Below the pieces are notes generated by a model that searched no databases, was not told the origin of the DNA, and worked only from the letters and a program-made list of their open reading frames with translations. This document shows positions 32,266 through 41,121 of a stretch of 57,045 nucleotides of DNA, one piece after another. The stretch's first letter is position 1, and the number at the start of each line of letters is the position of its first letter. The position numbers and the translations under genes were made by a program. The stretch comes from Nitrospirota bacterium (GTDB lineage: Bacteria > Nitrospirota > Thermodesulfovibrionia > Thermodesulfovibrionales > Dissulfurispiraceae). The stretch covers positions 1 through 57,045 of the forward strand of contig JAJYXI010000039.1 of assembly GCA_021791055.1 (NCBI GenBank), written 5' to 3'.

Positions 32266-33046
32266 AATTTTCCATTAACTCATCGATTTTTTCCCCGATA
32301 TCCGCTGCTTCCATCAATGATGTGCCGATGAGCATGGCATCAATTCCTGCGTCTTCTAATTTAATCACATCATTTCTATTCTTGATTCCGCTTTCGCTTA
32401 CAACTATTTTGTCCTTTGGTATGTCTTTCTTGAGTTTTAGTGTGGTTAATAAATCAATCTTTAATGTTTTCAGGTTGCGGTTGTTTATTCCTATAATATC
32501 TGCATCGATTAATAATGCCTTTTCTAAATCATCTTCATCGTGGACCTCGAACAATACATAAAGTCCCAATTCCTTTGCGATGTGCAGATATTCCTCTGCT
32601 TGATTTTTATCAAGTATGGCTGCAATCAAGAGTATGGCATCTGCATGATTCACCCTCGATTCGTATATCTGGTATTCATCGAAAATGAAATCTTTTCTTA
32701 ACACGGGCGTGGATGTAATGCCTTTAACTTTCTGTATATACGACAGATGTCCCTGAAAAAAATCCTCTTCCGTGAGGACTGATATGGCGCTCACAGGCTT
32801 TTCACCGTATATGTATGCTATTTTGATTGGATCAAAGTCTTTTCTGATAAGCCCCTTTGAGGGAGAAGCCTTTTTTATCTCTGCTATGAGTTTTATCTTT
32901 TCGCCATTTCTTTTTATGGCAGTTCCGAAGTCCCTTGTTTTATCTACATCCCGCAGGCGATTTTTTAGATCATTAATGGTAACGGAGCTTTTGGCATATT
33001 CCAGCCGTTCAGCTTTCTTTTTGACAATTTCATTTAAGATGTTCAT
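32264..33046 (-). CDS. trpC: Indole-3-glycerol phosphate synthase
   Basis: A 260-residue TrpC, the ring-closing step of tryptophan biosynthesis. The (beta/alpha)8 motifs are present: EIKKASPSKGLIRKDF, VLTEEDFFQGHLSYI, VLRKDFIFDEYQIYES, IGINNRNLKTLKID, VVSESGIKNRNDV and DAMLIGTSLMEAADI; the catalytic Lys in RKDFI and Glu in SESG are in place. The N terminus (MNILNEIVKKKAERLEYA) is shared by a second, truncated copy 2.2 kb downstream in the window. The gene is transcribed toward the UspA terminator. No other trp gene is next to it. Confidence 0.97.
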   Translation of the reverse strand: MNILNEIVKKKAERLEYAKSSVTINDLKNRLRDVDKTRDFGTAIKRNGEKIKLIAEIKKASPSKGLIRKDFDPIKIAYIYGEKPVSAISVLTEEDFFQGHLSYIQKVKGITSTPVLRKDFIFDEYQIYESRVNHADAILLIAAILDKNQAEEYLHIAKELGLYVLFEVHDEDDLEKALLIDADIIGINNRNLKTLKIDLLTTLKLKKDIPKDKIVVSESGIKNRNDVIKLEDAGIDAMLIGTSLMEAADIGEKIDELMEN

Positions 33047-33093
33047 CCGAAATTTTAATTGAATTTCAAAAAAGAAAACAACCTTTCTCTGTG

Positions 33094-33280
33094 ATCCAGC
33101 GATAAGGATAAGTCTCTTTCGTTCAGAAGCTCTGTTTTGACAGTTCTAATGCTCCTTTCGCTACAGCCGCAAAACTCACCCTTCGGGTTCAAACACTTGC
33201 GGCTGTTTAACGCTCCAGTTGCAAAGAACTGTTACCAAAACATCGCTATTCACTTCAGAGCCCCATCCTTATCGCTGGAT
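33094..33280. repeat. Long nested inverted repeat upstream of trpC
   Basis: Outer arms: 16 bp perfect, ATCCAGCGATAAGGAT (33094-33109) and its complement (33265-33280). Middle arms: TGTTTTGACAGTTCT (33133-33147) against AGAACTG...CAAAACA (33225-33242). Inner arms: ACAGCCGCAA (33163-33172) and TTGCGGCTGT (33197-33206), enclosing an ACCC-TTC-GGGT hairpin. These nest into one imperfect structure of about 190 bp. The gap 33047-33375 otherwise holds no gene, only a possible short fragment near 33314-33365. Confidence 0.75.
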
Positions 33281-33375
33281 TTGGGTTTCTATTTGTTGGA
33301 TTAATTTTCCTGACATATCGTGCTATGTGAGAAAGACGAACTTGCAAAATCTGAAGGGACTGATAGAATTGAAAC

Positions 33376-33804
33376 ATGCATAAAAGCAGGCTTGAAAAAG
33401 GAGGCAGGGTTGGGTACGCCATTGCGAATAGAGAATTGATAGACCATTTGAATGGCAGCAATGATGCCTATCCACTGGCAAGGACTGCAGAGGCTGCTGC
33501 CATTGCATCCCTTGAACATCTGGATAAGATAAGAGAAAGGGTTAAGTTTTTAAAAAATCAGGCAGGGGATTTTGCAAAATCATTACAGAAGCTTGGCATT
33601 AAGACATACCCTACAGAGACCTTTTTCTTTCTTGGCAGGGTGCCCATGGATGCAGACGAATTTGCAAAGGCATTGAGCAAAAGGAATATCAACATCAGAC
33701 CGATTCATCTTGAGGGCATGGAAAACAGGTTTTTAAAATTTGCAGCATCAACGACTGAGAACAACAGGATAGTCATAGAGGCGATAAAGGAGATTCTGAG
33801 ATGA
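33376..33804 (+). pseudogene. C-terminal fragment of a histidinol-phosphate aminotransferase-like protein
   Basis: The 142-residue reading frame matches only the C-terminal third of HisC/class I-II aminotransferases: (L)xGGRVGYAIANRELIDHL...AEAAAIASLEHLDKIRERVKFLKNQAGDFAKSLQKLGIKTYPTETFFFLGRVPMDADEFAKALSKRNINIRP. The PLP lysine and the large domain are missing; a full protein would be about 350 residues. No start-proximal coding remains upstream. The 3' end overlaps the methyltransferase by 4 bp, an intact junction, so the truncation is at the 5' side only. It is likely a remnant. Confidence 0.75.
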
Positions 33805-34442
33805 TAAATATATTCGATACCTTCACAGAGAAATACGATGCATGGTATGACTCAGAGGATGGAAGGCCTCTCTATGAAAGTGAATTGGGATGTTTAAAAT
33901 CCATGGTCGAAAATGCTCCTAAACCCATCCTTGAGATTGGCGTCGGCACAGGAAGGTTTGCAATGCACTTCCCTGATGTTATTGGAATTGATCCATCCCT
34001 GAATGCGCTCAGAATAGCGGAAAAACGAGGGGTGAAAATTGTGCATGGTTATGGAGAGGATCTTCCATTTGAGGATGAGACATTCGGCTGCATTCTTATT
34101 ATCGTGACATTGTGCTTTGTCGAAAATCCCCTCGATGTATTACGAGAGGCTAAAAGGGTTCTGAAAAAGAATGGCAGCATCATAATAGGTCTTGTCCCGA
34201 AGGATTCGCCGTGGGGAATATTTTACGAGGAAAAGAAGAAGGCGGGGCATCCCTTTTACAGCAGCGCAAGATTCTATACGCTGGAGGATGTAAAAGAATT
34301 ACTGCAAAAGGCAAGTCTTAAAATTTCAAGAATCAGGAGCACTTTGCTGCAAAAGCCCGATGAACCTCGAAGGGTTGAGGAGCCGGTTGAGGGCTATGAA
34401 AGGGATGCGGGATTTCTCTGCATAAAGGCAAAGCCTGAATAA
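33801..34442 (+). CDS. SAM-dependent methyltransferase (class I)
   Basis: A 213-residue methyltransferase with motif I LEIGVGTGRFA (about residues 43-53), motif II VIGIDPS, GEDLPFEDETFG and LREAKRVLKKNGSIIIG: the pattern of UbiE/biotin-type class I enzymes acting on small molecules. Complete at both ends. ATG 33801 overlaps the aminotransferase fragment by ATGA. It is flanked by two broken genes, so the original pathway may be lost; the substrate cannot be told. Confidence 0.82.
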   Translation: MINIFDTFTEKYDAWYDSEDGRPLYESELGCLKSMVENAPKPILEIGVGTGRFAMHFPDVIGIDPSLNALRIAEKRGVKIVHGYGEDLPFEDETFGCILIIVTLCFVENPLDVLREAKRVLKKNGSIIIGLVPKDSPWGIFYEEKKKAGHPFYSSARFYTLEDVKELLQKASLKISRIRSTLLQKPDEPRRVEEPVEGYERDAGFLCIKAKPE

Positions 34443-34462
34443 TTGAAAGAGTCTATGAGATT

Positions 34463-35241
34463 ATGTTTAAGGGATTAAGAAAGCACCTAAAGAAGGGCAA
34501 ACCAAGGCCCTTCATATCCTTCCAGATAGAGCCGACATCGAGATGTCAATTAAGGTGTGTCATGTGTCCGAGGACTGCCTTTCTTGATGAATGGGTATCA
34601 GGCGATATGTCCCTTTCTACCTATGAAAAAATAAAAAGACAAATATCAAGGAACTATCAGAGGCCATAGAACTTGCAAAGGACACAGGGGCGAATGAACT
34701 GGTTGCCACTAATCTTGACTATACGCCGACAAAGATTCAGGACGATTTAAAATCATTTTCGTGTGACAGGGCGAACTCCGAATTTAAAATATCCATTGAA
34801 CAGGCTGAAAAGAGAGCCGAAGGATTAAAAATGCCTTTTCGGGTTTATCCTCTCGAAATGGAGGAGGTGTTGATGTGTGAATTAAATCCATTAAAGATTG
34901 TATTCTTTTCCCACGATGGCTGTGTATCACCCTGTGTCTACCTGAATCAGACAAAAAAGGGATCAATTCAGAGGATATTCTGTGGCTCGCACTACGAAAT
35001 GCAGAGGTTATGTTTTGGAAGCATTACAGAAAGAGATTTCATGGAGGTATGGGATAGTAATGAGTATAAGGGGTTCAGAATGGCCTATGAAAATAGAATC
35101 AAACTCCGATCAAAAGGCTACATAGAATCTATCTTTGAAACCTTAGAGATAGAAAAGCCAGGGAAAGATATAAAAGAACTGCTCTCAGAAAACCCCATGC
35201 CATCTGTATGTAAGACATGTTATAAGGCTTATAACATTTAA
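34463..35241 (+). pseudogene. Broken radical SAM/SPASM-domain gene
   Basis: The first frame (34463-34669) encodes the N terminus of a radical SAM protein with the CxxxCxxC cluster motif (TSRCQLRCVMC) but then stops. The next part is in another frame from about 34630 on (NIKELSEAIELAKDTGANELVATNLDYTP) and continues through 34831-35241, with C-terminal Cys-rich SPASM features (CVSPCVYLNQ...C...VCKTCYKAY). Between LSTYEKI and NIKELSE roughly 100-150 residues of the barrel are missing. So the gene has suffered an internal deletion with frame change at about 34630-34650. Confidence 0.8.
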
Positions 35242-35259
35242 AACTAATATCAGTTTTGT

Positions 35260-35345
35260 CAGCCGTTCAGCTTTCTTTTTGACAATTGTATCCAGAACGC
35301 TCATGTGTGAAATTTTACTTAAATCGCAAAGAGAAAAACAACTTT
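35260..35345 (-). pseudogene. trpC: Remnant of a second trpC 5' end and leader
   Basis: On the minus strand from 35304 the DNA reads MSVLDTIVKKKAERL, matching the first residues of the TrpC at 33046 (MNILNEIVKKKAERL), then diverges into unrelated sequence (TKLILVLN). 28 nt (35260-35287) are identical to the true trpC start region (33002-33029), and the leader beyond the start (to about 35345) is recognisably similar. It is therefore a copy of the trpC start and upstream region cut off after about 15 codons. Confidence 0.7.
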
Positions 35346-35451
35346 CCTCTCTACTAACCGGATGTCTTCCAGACGACAGTACAGCGGTGAACATCATACT
35401 ATCCTAAAGCATGGGGATAATTAAAAGATGTAAAAGTAAGGAGGGAGGGTT

Positions 35452-36978
35452 ATGGAAAGAAAAAGTGCAAAGGTAGATGTCAGCAGCCCTCAGGCTGCAA
35501 AAGGTGTGCTTGGATATTTTATTAACAATCTGAGAGCACGTGGGAGACCGGCACGGAAAACACTTCTCGGCTATGTAGCTGCCTGGGCTGCCTGGGCGTT
35601 TATTTTGTGGGGTATAGATATTTCATCCATTATACCTACTTATTCTGCAAAGGCAGTTCTCGCAATTATTGTCTGGGCATGTATTATATGGGTGACCGAG
35701 GCTATCCCTGTTGGCGTTTCAGGCTTAATGATACCGATGCTGCTGGTGGTAACAAAGGCCGTGCCGAAGATACCGGAGGCATTCGGCGGATATGTTTTGG
35801 ATGTGAGTTTTCTGTGTTTAGGTGCATTTATATTTGGGGCTATATTGTGGTCTGCAAATCTGGATACCCGCATTGCCTTAACCGTCCTATCAAAGATGAA
35901 GTCCACCAAGGTGAGCAAGGTAATAATAGGATTGTTCAGCACCTGTATGGGTTTAGCATTAGTTATTCCTGCGGCTGTTGCCAGATCAGCTACACTTCTG
36001 CCTGTTGTCCGTGGGATTATGGAATTGTTTGGGGAGACCAAATCGGAGAGCAATGCAAAAAAGGCGATTGTAATATCCTCCCTGGTGTATGCGCCGATGG
36101 TTGGAGGCATCCTCATCCTCACTGCCCACATGCCTAATGTCATAATGGTGGGACTTTTTGACAAACAGCTCAATATACATATTTCATGGATACAGTGGCT
36201 TTGGCTTCATCTACCAATAGCTGGACTCTTCCCTATAATGTACTGGATATTGAAGTTCTTCTTTAAGTTTAAACACGTGGAGGTTTCAGGCGGGATAGAA
36301 AGAATAGAAACCGCAAAAAAAGAGCTCGGCAAAACCAAAAATTATGAATGGGTTATTCTTCTCATTTTTGCGTTTGCGGCTACAATGTGGGCACTTGAGG
36401 ATGTCCATAAGATCAAGACAGGAATGATTACTCTCATAGCACTGGGAGTATTTTTTATCCCCGGCATATTCCCCTTGAAATGGAAGGCGATAGAAAACAA
36501 GACCATATGGGGAACATGGCTGCTTCTTGGAGGTGCCCTTTCCATGTCTGCTGCCATGGGTTCCACAGGGCTCGCAAAGTATCTTGCTGCCATAATTCAC
36601 CCGGTTGTTGAAGGTAAAGGATGGATAGCCGTCCTGTTTATAATGATGTTTGCTACCCAGTTTATACGTCTCGGCATGCTGAGCAATGTGGCTGCAGTTG
36701 CGATGCTGGCACCTGTCTTATTGGAAATGGCGCCCCTTCTTAACATGAACCCTGTTGCATTTACGCTCCTGGTTGCTAATCTCGATACATTTGCATTTGT
36801 GATACCCACGCAGATTACAGCAGCCGTGATAGCGTACGGCACTGGTACCTTTTCCATGTCAGACTATGCAAAGGTAGGTCTCCCTATAATAATAATTGCA
36901 ATATTGTGGAGCATATTTGTTATGGCGCCGTGGTATGCCCTGAATGGATTTCCTGTATGGAAGCCTTTAGTGCAATAG
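35452..36978 (+). CDS. DASS/SLC13-family anion transporter
   Basis: A 508-residue membrane protein with about 12 transmembrane segments and the family signature WVTEAIPVGVSGLMIPMLLV (near residue 80). SLC13 members move dicarboxylates or sulfate with sodium. Near aprA and hdr genes a role in sulfate or thiosulfate uptake would fit, but dicarboxylate is just as possible; no residues seen here separate them. Start ATG 35452 follows GGAGGGAGG. It is followed by a hairpin and a Crp/Fnr regulator. Confidence 0.85.
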   Translation: MERKSAKVDVSSPQAAKGVLGYFINNLRARGRPARKTLLGYVAAWAAWAFILWGIDISSIIPTYSAKAVLAIIVWACIIWVTEAIPVGVSGLMIPMLLVVTKAVPKIPEAFGGYVLDVSFLCLGAFIFGAILWSANLDTRIALTVLSKMKSTKVSKVIIGLFSTCMGLALVIPAAVARSATLLPVVRGIMELFGETKSESNAKKAIVISSLVYAPMVGGILILTAHMPNVIMVGLFDKQLNIHISWIQWLWLHLPIAGLFPIMYWILKFFFKFKHVEVSGGIERIETAKKELGKTKNYEWVILLIFAFAATMWALEDVHKIKTGMITLIALGVFFIPGIFPLKWKAIENKTIWGTWLLLGGALSMSAAMGSTGLAKYLAAIIHPVVEGKGWIAVLFIMMFATQFIRLGMLSNVAAVAMLAPVLLEMAPLLNMNPVAFTLLVANLDTFAFVIPTQITAAVIAYGTGTFSMSDYAKVGLPIIIIAILWSIFVMAPWYALNGFPVWKPLVQ

Positions 36979-37001
36979 TGCTTAATATAGCCGATATTTT
37001 T

Positions 37002-37031
37002 AGGCGATGGCATTTCCTCATGCCATCGCCT
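37002..37031. other. Perfect 12-bp hairpin after the anion transporter
   Basis: AGGCGATGGCAT (37002-37013) and ATGCCATCGCCT (37020-37031) around a 6-nt loop TTCCTC. The T run lies before, not after, the stem on the plus strand, so it does not look like a standard terminator for the upstream gene. Confidence 0.6.
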
Positions 37032-37121
37032 CTGTCTATGGACAAAGTTATAAGATAGAGTTAAATTAAATATATGAATTGCGTAGCAAAAGATGTAAAT
37101 ATATTAACCCGCAGTTAATTT

Positions 37122-37811
37122 ATGGAAAAACGCTGGTATTTAAGCGCCATAGATATTATCGATGAATTGCCGGAAGGCGAAAGATCATTTTTTTACCAAA
37201 AATCACACAAGAAAAAATATTCCAGAAACAGCGTTATCTTTTCTCCAGGCGACCAGGGCAATTTAATTTATTATGTTTTAAACGGCAGGGTTAAGATCTA
37301 CAACCTTTCTGAGTGCGGAAAGGAGATCATATACTGGTTCTGCCAGCCAAAGGATTTTTTCGGCCTTGCAGAGGTTTGCGGCGGTGAGATGAGGACTGTC
37401 TTCGCAGAGGCAGTGGAGGATACCGAGGTCTTGTGCATAAATAGAACGAATTTTGAAGAACTAATCAGCAGAAGTCCTAAAATAGCCGTCTTTATTATGA
37501 GGATACTCGGCAGTAGAATAAGACAGGCACATGAGACCATAAAGGATCTTATTATATGCGATGTGCATACCCGGTTGGCTCAGCTCCTTATCAAACTTGG
37601 CCAGATATGCGGCTCACCCCACAATGGCGTTATCACAATAGAAAAGAGATTTACGCATCAGGAGATGGCAAATATGATAGGAGCCACAAGGACAACTGTG
37701 ACAGAGGTGATGAACGAGTTCAGAAGAAATGGGCTCATTGAGTGTGACGGCAGCAGAATCACCATTCTCGATTATGCAAGGCTTGTCAAACTTATAGATT
37801 CTTCTGACTAA
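37122..37811 (+). CDS. Crp/Fnr-family transcription regulator
   Basis: A 229-residue regulator: cyclic-nucleotide-type beta barrel (about residues 25-140; GDQGNLIYYVLNGRVKIYNLSECGKEIIYWFCQPKDFFGLAEV) and a C-terminal winged helix (KRFTHQEMANMIGATRTTVTEVMNEFRRNGLIE). No N-terminal Fe-S Cys set as in FNR, so another ligand such as a small redox signal or heme is possible. It precedes a histidine kinase gene, and between them lies a TAGGACA palindrome that could be its operator. Its place near aprAB suggests control of sulfur genes, as HcpR does in sulfate reducers; this is inference. Confidence 0.87.
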   Translation: MEKRWYLSAIDIIDELPEGERSFFYQKSHKKKYSRNSVIFSPGDQGNLIYYVLNGRVKIYNLSECGKEIIYWFCQPKDFFGLAEVCGGEMRTVFAEAVEDTEVLCINRTNFEELISRSPKIAVFIMRILGSRIRQAHETIKDLIICDVHTRLAQLLIKLGQICGSPHNGVITIEKRFTHQEMANMIGATRTTVTEVMNEFRRNGLIECDGSRITILDYARLVKLIDSSD

Positions 37812-37851
37812 ATTTTCTTATAGTGTCAAAAAACTTAACCAAACCTCCTCT

Positions 37852-37868
37852 ATAGGACAATATGTCCT
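37852..37868. promoter_or_regulatory. Palindromic operator candidate
   Basis: TAGGACAATATGTCCTA: perfect 7-bp arms around a 3-bp centre. It lies 26 bp before the start of the histidine kinase gene and just after the Crp/Fnr regulator gene, so is a good candidate for autoregulatory binding. The site has no strict match to FNR or CRP consensus. Confidence 0.5.
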
Positions 37869-37893
37869 ACTATAACAGGCATGAGGTGAGACG

Positions 37894-39117
37894 ATGAGTC
37901 TTCTTGAGCTTATAATAGCTCTGGCTACCGCTATCCAATTTGCAGGAGCCTTCTATGTTCTTTATCTTACCTTTAAATTCGAAGTAAAACGGGGCTGGCT
38001 CCTCATCTTTTTGGCCTTTTCCCTGATGGGCATAAGGAGGCTTACCGCTGTCGGCGTATTATATAAACCGGAAATCAGTGAGGCTGTCCGCGCATATTTC
38101 CTTGAAACCATGGCCCTTGTCATTTCTGTAGTCATCCTTCTTGGGACAAGGGCCCTTAGTAAGGAATTACGAAGATACATCAACGAGTTGAAATATACAC
38201 AGGGGAAACTTATGCAGGCCGAAAAGCTTTCTGCCCTGGGTAGGTTTACCGCAGATGTTGCCCATGAAATAAGAAACCCATTAGCCACTGTGGGTGGTTT
38301 TGCCAGACGTCTTGAAAAAAGGCTTATAAACGGGACAAGGGAAAAAGAGTATGCAGTGCTTATTGTATCGGAGGTAGACAGGCTGGAGCGGATACTCAGG
38401 GATGTTCTTACCTTTTCGAGAGAAGCAAAATTTCGCATGGACTATCACAACATAAACGATGTCATAAAGGAATCCCTTAGTGCTTTCGCCGGAATATGCA
38501 GCGAACAATCTTTAGTGGTCAGAGAGAATCTCGACACATCTATCCCCTCAGTCTTTATAGACAAAGATCACGTCAGACAGGCCATAAATAACCTTATATC
38601 CAATGCCATTGATGCGATGCCAAAAGGTGGTACCCTATCAATAGGGACGCATGTGGAGTTCTTAAACGAGATACATTATGTGGCTGTGACGGTGACTGAT
38701 ACAGGTGTTGGTATCCATGATGATAGGCTTCAGATGATATTTGAGCCCTTCTATACCACTAAAGAGATAGGACGTGGCACAGGACTTGGTCTTCCCTTAT
38801 GCAAAAAAATTATGGACGAGCACAACGGGCTAATAAGGGCAAGCAGTACTGTCGGAAAGGGGTCATTTTTCAGCCTTTATTTTCCCTATCAGAGAAAAGA
38901 GGAAGAGGTTAAAGCGAAATGCTGGGAGTATCTCAAGTGTGGTATTGAAGAAGACAAAGAAAGGACATGTCCCGCCTACCCTGATTTTGGAAGGATATGT
39001 TGGGCTATAGCCGGTACTTTCTGCGAAAAAAAGGTTCAGTGTTTTTATGCCCATAAGATTGGTGATTGCAGAAAATGTGAATTCTATCAAAAGGTTGTAG
39101 TGCGTAAAGAGTTGTAA
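37894..39117 (+). CDS. Membrane histidine kinase with C-terminal two-CW cysteine domain
   Basis: A 407-residue kinase: three hydrophobic segments (about residues 5-25, 35-52, 70-87), HisKA with H124 in DVAHEIRNPLAT, HATPase with NNLISNAIDAMP, DTGVGI and GRGTGLGLPLCKKIMDEHNG. The last 65 residues contain a Cys/Trp-rich module (CWEYLKC...CPAYP...CWAIAGTFC...CRKCEFYQ), which I recognise as a two-CW domain. This module probably binds metal or Fe-S and senses redox or gas. No response regulator follows directly, so the partner is elsewhere. It precedes aprAB-hdr by 131 bp. Confidence 0.85.
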   Translation: MSLLELIIALATAIQFAGAFYVLYLTFKFEVKRGWLLIFLAFSLMGIRRLTAVGVLYKPEISEAVRAYFLETMALVISVVILLGTRALSKELRRYINELKYTQGKLMQAEKLSALGRFTADVAHEIRNPLATVGGFARRLEKRLINGTREKEYAVLIVSEVDRLERILRDVLTFSREAKFRMDYHNINDVIKESLSAFAGICSEQSLVVRENLDTSIPSVFIDKDHVRQAINNLISNAIDAMPKGGTLSIGTHVEFLNEIHYVAVTVTDTGVGIHDDRLQMIFEPFYTTKEIGRGTGLGLPLCKKIMDEHNGLIRASSTVGKGSFFSLYFPYQRKEEEVKAKCWEYLKCGIEEDKERTCPAYPDFGRICWAIAGTFCEKKVQCFYAHKIGDCRKCEFYQKVVVRKEL

Positions 39118-39162
39118 AAATATAATCCAGCCAGGATACCTTCCATCAGATTCTTCAAAAAT

Positions 39163-39191
39163 TTAACAAACTGTCGTCCAGCAAACATAAT
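39163..39191 (+). promoter_or_regulatory. Possible promoter of aprA
   Basis: TTAACA (39163-39168), 17-bp spacer, CATAAT (39186-39191), 57 bp before the aprA start, in an AT-rich gap. Weak -35 match; listed as tentative. Confidence 0.4.
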
Positions 39192-39248
39192 TAAAGTTTT
39201 TTAGATTGTAGTATAGATTCAAGAATAATTTAAAGGAGGTTAAGGACA

Positions 39249-41081
39249 ATGAAGAAGAGTCTCCCAAAAACTATCAAAGATGTTGAAGAGGTGAGGATAG
39301 AAACCGATCTCCTCATTATCGGCGGAGGCAACTCAGGGTGTTTTGTTGCAATCGAGGCAAAGGAGAAGAATCCAAACCTCGATGTAACAATCATGGAGAA
39401 GGCGCATATCGACAGAAGCGGCGCATTGGCTGCTGGAATGGATGCCATCAATACCTATATCGGAGAAGGTGAAACTCCTGAAACGATTGTTGCATGGAGC
39501 AGAGCCCAGGTAGGCGGCGGCCCCCTGAGAGAGGATCTTGCCCTGAGTAATGCCAATATCCTCAATGAATGTGTGGAGTCTTTGGAGAAATGGGGGGTGC
39601 CTTTCAAGAAGGATGAGAAAGGAAGGTATAAGAGAAGGGGAAGATTCGATATTTCAATTCATGGCGAGCAACTGAAGCCGGTTATTGCAGAGAAGACCAA
39701 GAGTTATAATCCGCGGATTTTGAACAGAGTGGCTGCAACCAACCTTATTAAAGAAGGAGACAGGGTTGTCGGCGCAATGGGTTTTGGTATCAGGGACGGT
39801 AAATTCTATGTGATAAAGGCAAAGGCGACTGTTGTGTCAACCGGAGGCGCAGCAGGTCTCTACCGTTCAGCAACCAATGACGGTACTACTTCACATCATC
39901 AGATGTGGATGTGTCCCTTTAATGTAGGTACGGGATATGCCATGGGGGTGAGGGCCGGCGCAGAATTCACACTGATGGAACAGAGGTGGTGTGCGGCGAG
40001 GGTAAAGGACTTTACAGGGCCGGTGGATACCATATCGGTGGGTTATAAGGCAAGGATGATTAACAGCAAAGGGGAATTGATCCTTCAGGAAAGATACGCC
40101 CATTTAGGAGGGGATACGGCGCCGCGCTATATAAGGGCAAACGCGCCTATGAGTGAATGGAGCGATGGAAGAGGTCCAACCTATGTGGATACCCGCCATC
40201 TTTCTCCCGAACAGGTTAAGGATCTGAAGATAGATTATCTCAATGAGAGGCCAACCTATGTGCTTTTTTTAGCTGCAAGGGGGCAGGATCCCGCTAAAGA
40301 GCCGTTAGAAATATATGGAAGCGATCCTTATATTGTCGGAGGCCATACAGCAAGCGGCTATTGGGTTGATACTGACAGAATGGCTACCATTCCCGGGCTC
40401 TTTGCCGCGGGTGAGTGTGCAGGGGGAATGCCGAATAAATTCGTTGGTGGATGCGCTGCCGAAGGAGTTCTTGCAGCAAGAGGGGCATTAAAGTATATCT
40501 CAAGCGTTAGACACGGCGATCCTGACGAGAACCAAATAGCAGCAGAAAAGGAGAGGGTATTTTTCCCGCTGGTAAGAGGATCAGGTATGGAGGCCAAATA
40601 CAACATACCCGCAGGGCAGGACCCCCGCTGGCAGTATGACGGAGTTACCCCCGAGGAGATGGAAGAGAGGTTTCAAAGGCTTATGGACGAATACGCAGGC
40701 GGCGTAGGCCAATTTTTCAAATTCAATGAGGAGCAGCTTAACTATGCGATTAAACATATCAAGATGATGAGAGATCAGGTTAATAGACTCTTTGCGACCG
40801 ACTTGCATGATCTCGTATTAGTCCATGATGTTATTGACCGTCTTGATGTTGCGGAAGTGGTAGTGATGCATCTGAGAGAGAGGAGGGAGACCAGATGGCC
40901 CGGCTGGCAGACAAGGACGGATTACCCGGATGTGGATCCTAATCTCGACTGTTTTATCAACTCAAGAAAGAACCTCAAGGCAGGAGAGATAGAGATGATT
41001 AAGAGGCCGTATGAACAGATACTTCCGGGAGACAGGACAAAGGCACCCTCTCCTATACCGCTTTCTGCCGAGAAGGCCTGA
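39249..41081 (+). CDS. aprA: Adenylylsulfate reductase alpha-subunit-like flavoprotein
   Basis: A 610-residue flavoprotein of the fumarate reductase/AprA superfamily. The FAD motif is at residues 22-31 (LIIGGGNSGC), and similarity to AprA runs the whole length: ERSGA-type DRSGALAAGMDAINTYI, IHGEQLKPVIAEKT, the QRWCAARVKDFTGPV segment with R246/R251, GGHTASGYWV with H366, and the C-terminal TRWPGWQTRTDYPD. AprA active sites use an Arg and a His at these places. It is about 50 residues shorter than canonical AprA, and aprB follows directly. It would reduce APS or run in reverse with sulfite and AMP. No sat gene is present in the window. GGAGG precedes the ATG by 7 nt. Confidence 0.85.
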   Translation: MKKSLPKTIKDVEEVRIETDLLIIGGGNSGCFVAIEAKEKNPNLDVTIMEKAHIDRSGALAAGMDAINTYIGEGETPETIVAWSRAQVGGGPLREDLALSNANILNECVESLEKWGVPFKKDEKGRYKRRGRFDISIHGEQLKPVIAEKTKSYNPRILNRVAATNLIKEGDRVVGAMGFGIRDGKFYVIKAKATVVSTGGAAGLYRSATNDGTTSHHQMWMCPFNVGTGYAMGVRAGAEFTLMEQRWCAARVKDFTGPVDTISVGYKARMINSKGELILQERYAHLGGDTAPRYIRANAPMSEWSDGRGPTYVDTRHLSPEQVKDLKIDYLNERPTYVLFLAARGQDPAKEPLEIYGSDPYIVGGHTASGYWVDTDRMATIPGLFAAGECAGGMPNKFVGGCAAEGVLAARGALKYISSVRHGDPDENQIAAEKERVFFPLVRGSGMEAKYNIPAGQDPRWQYDGVTPEEMEERFQRLMDEYAGGVGQFFKFNEEQLNYAIKHIKMMRDQVNRLFATDLHDLVLVHDVIDRLDVAEVVVMHLRERRETRWPGWQTRTDYPDVDPNLDCFINSRKNLKAGEIEMIKRPYEQILPGDRTKAPSPIPLSAEKA

Positions 41082-41121
41082 TTATGAAACAATTAAATTT
41101 CAATAAAAGGAGGATTAAGAT

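Noticed and set aside
37002-37031. Calling the 12-bp hairpin a rho-independent terminator
   Set aside because: No T run after the stem on either strand that would fit the flanking genes.
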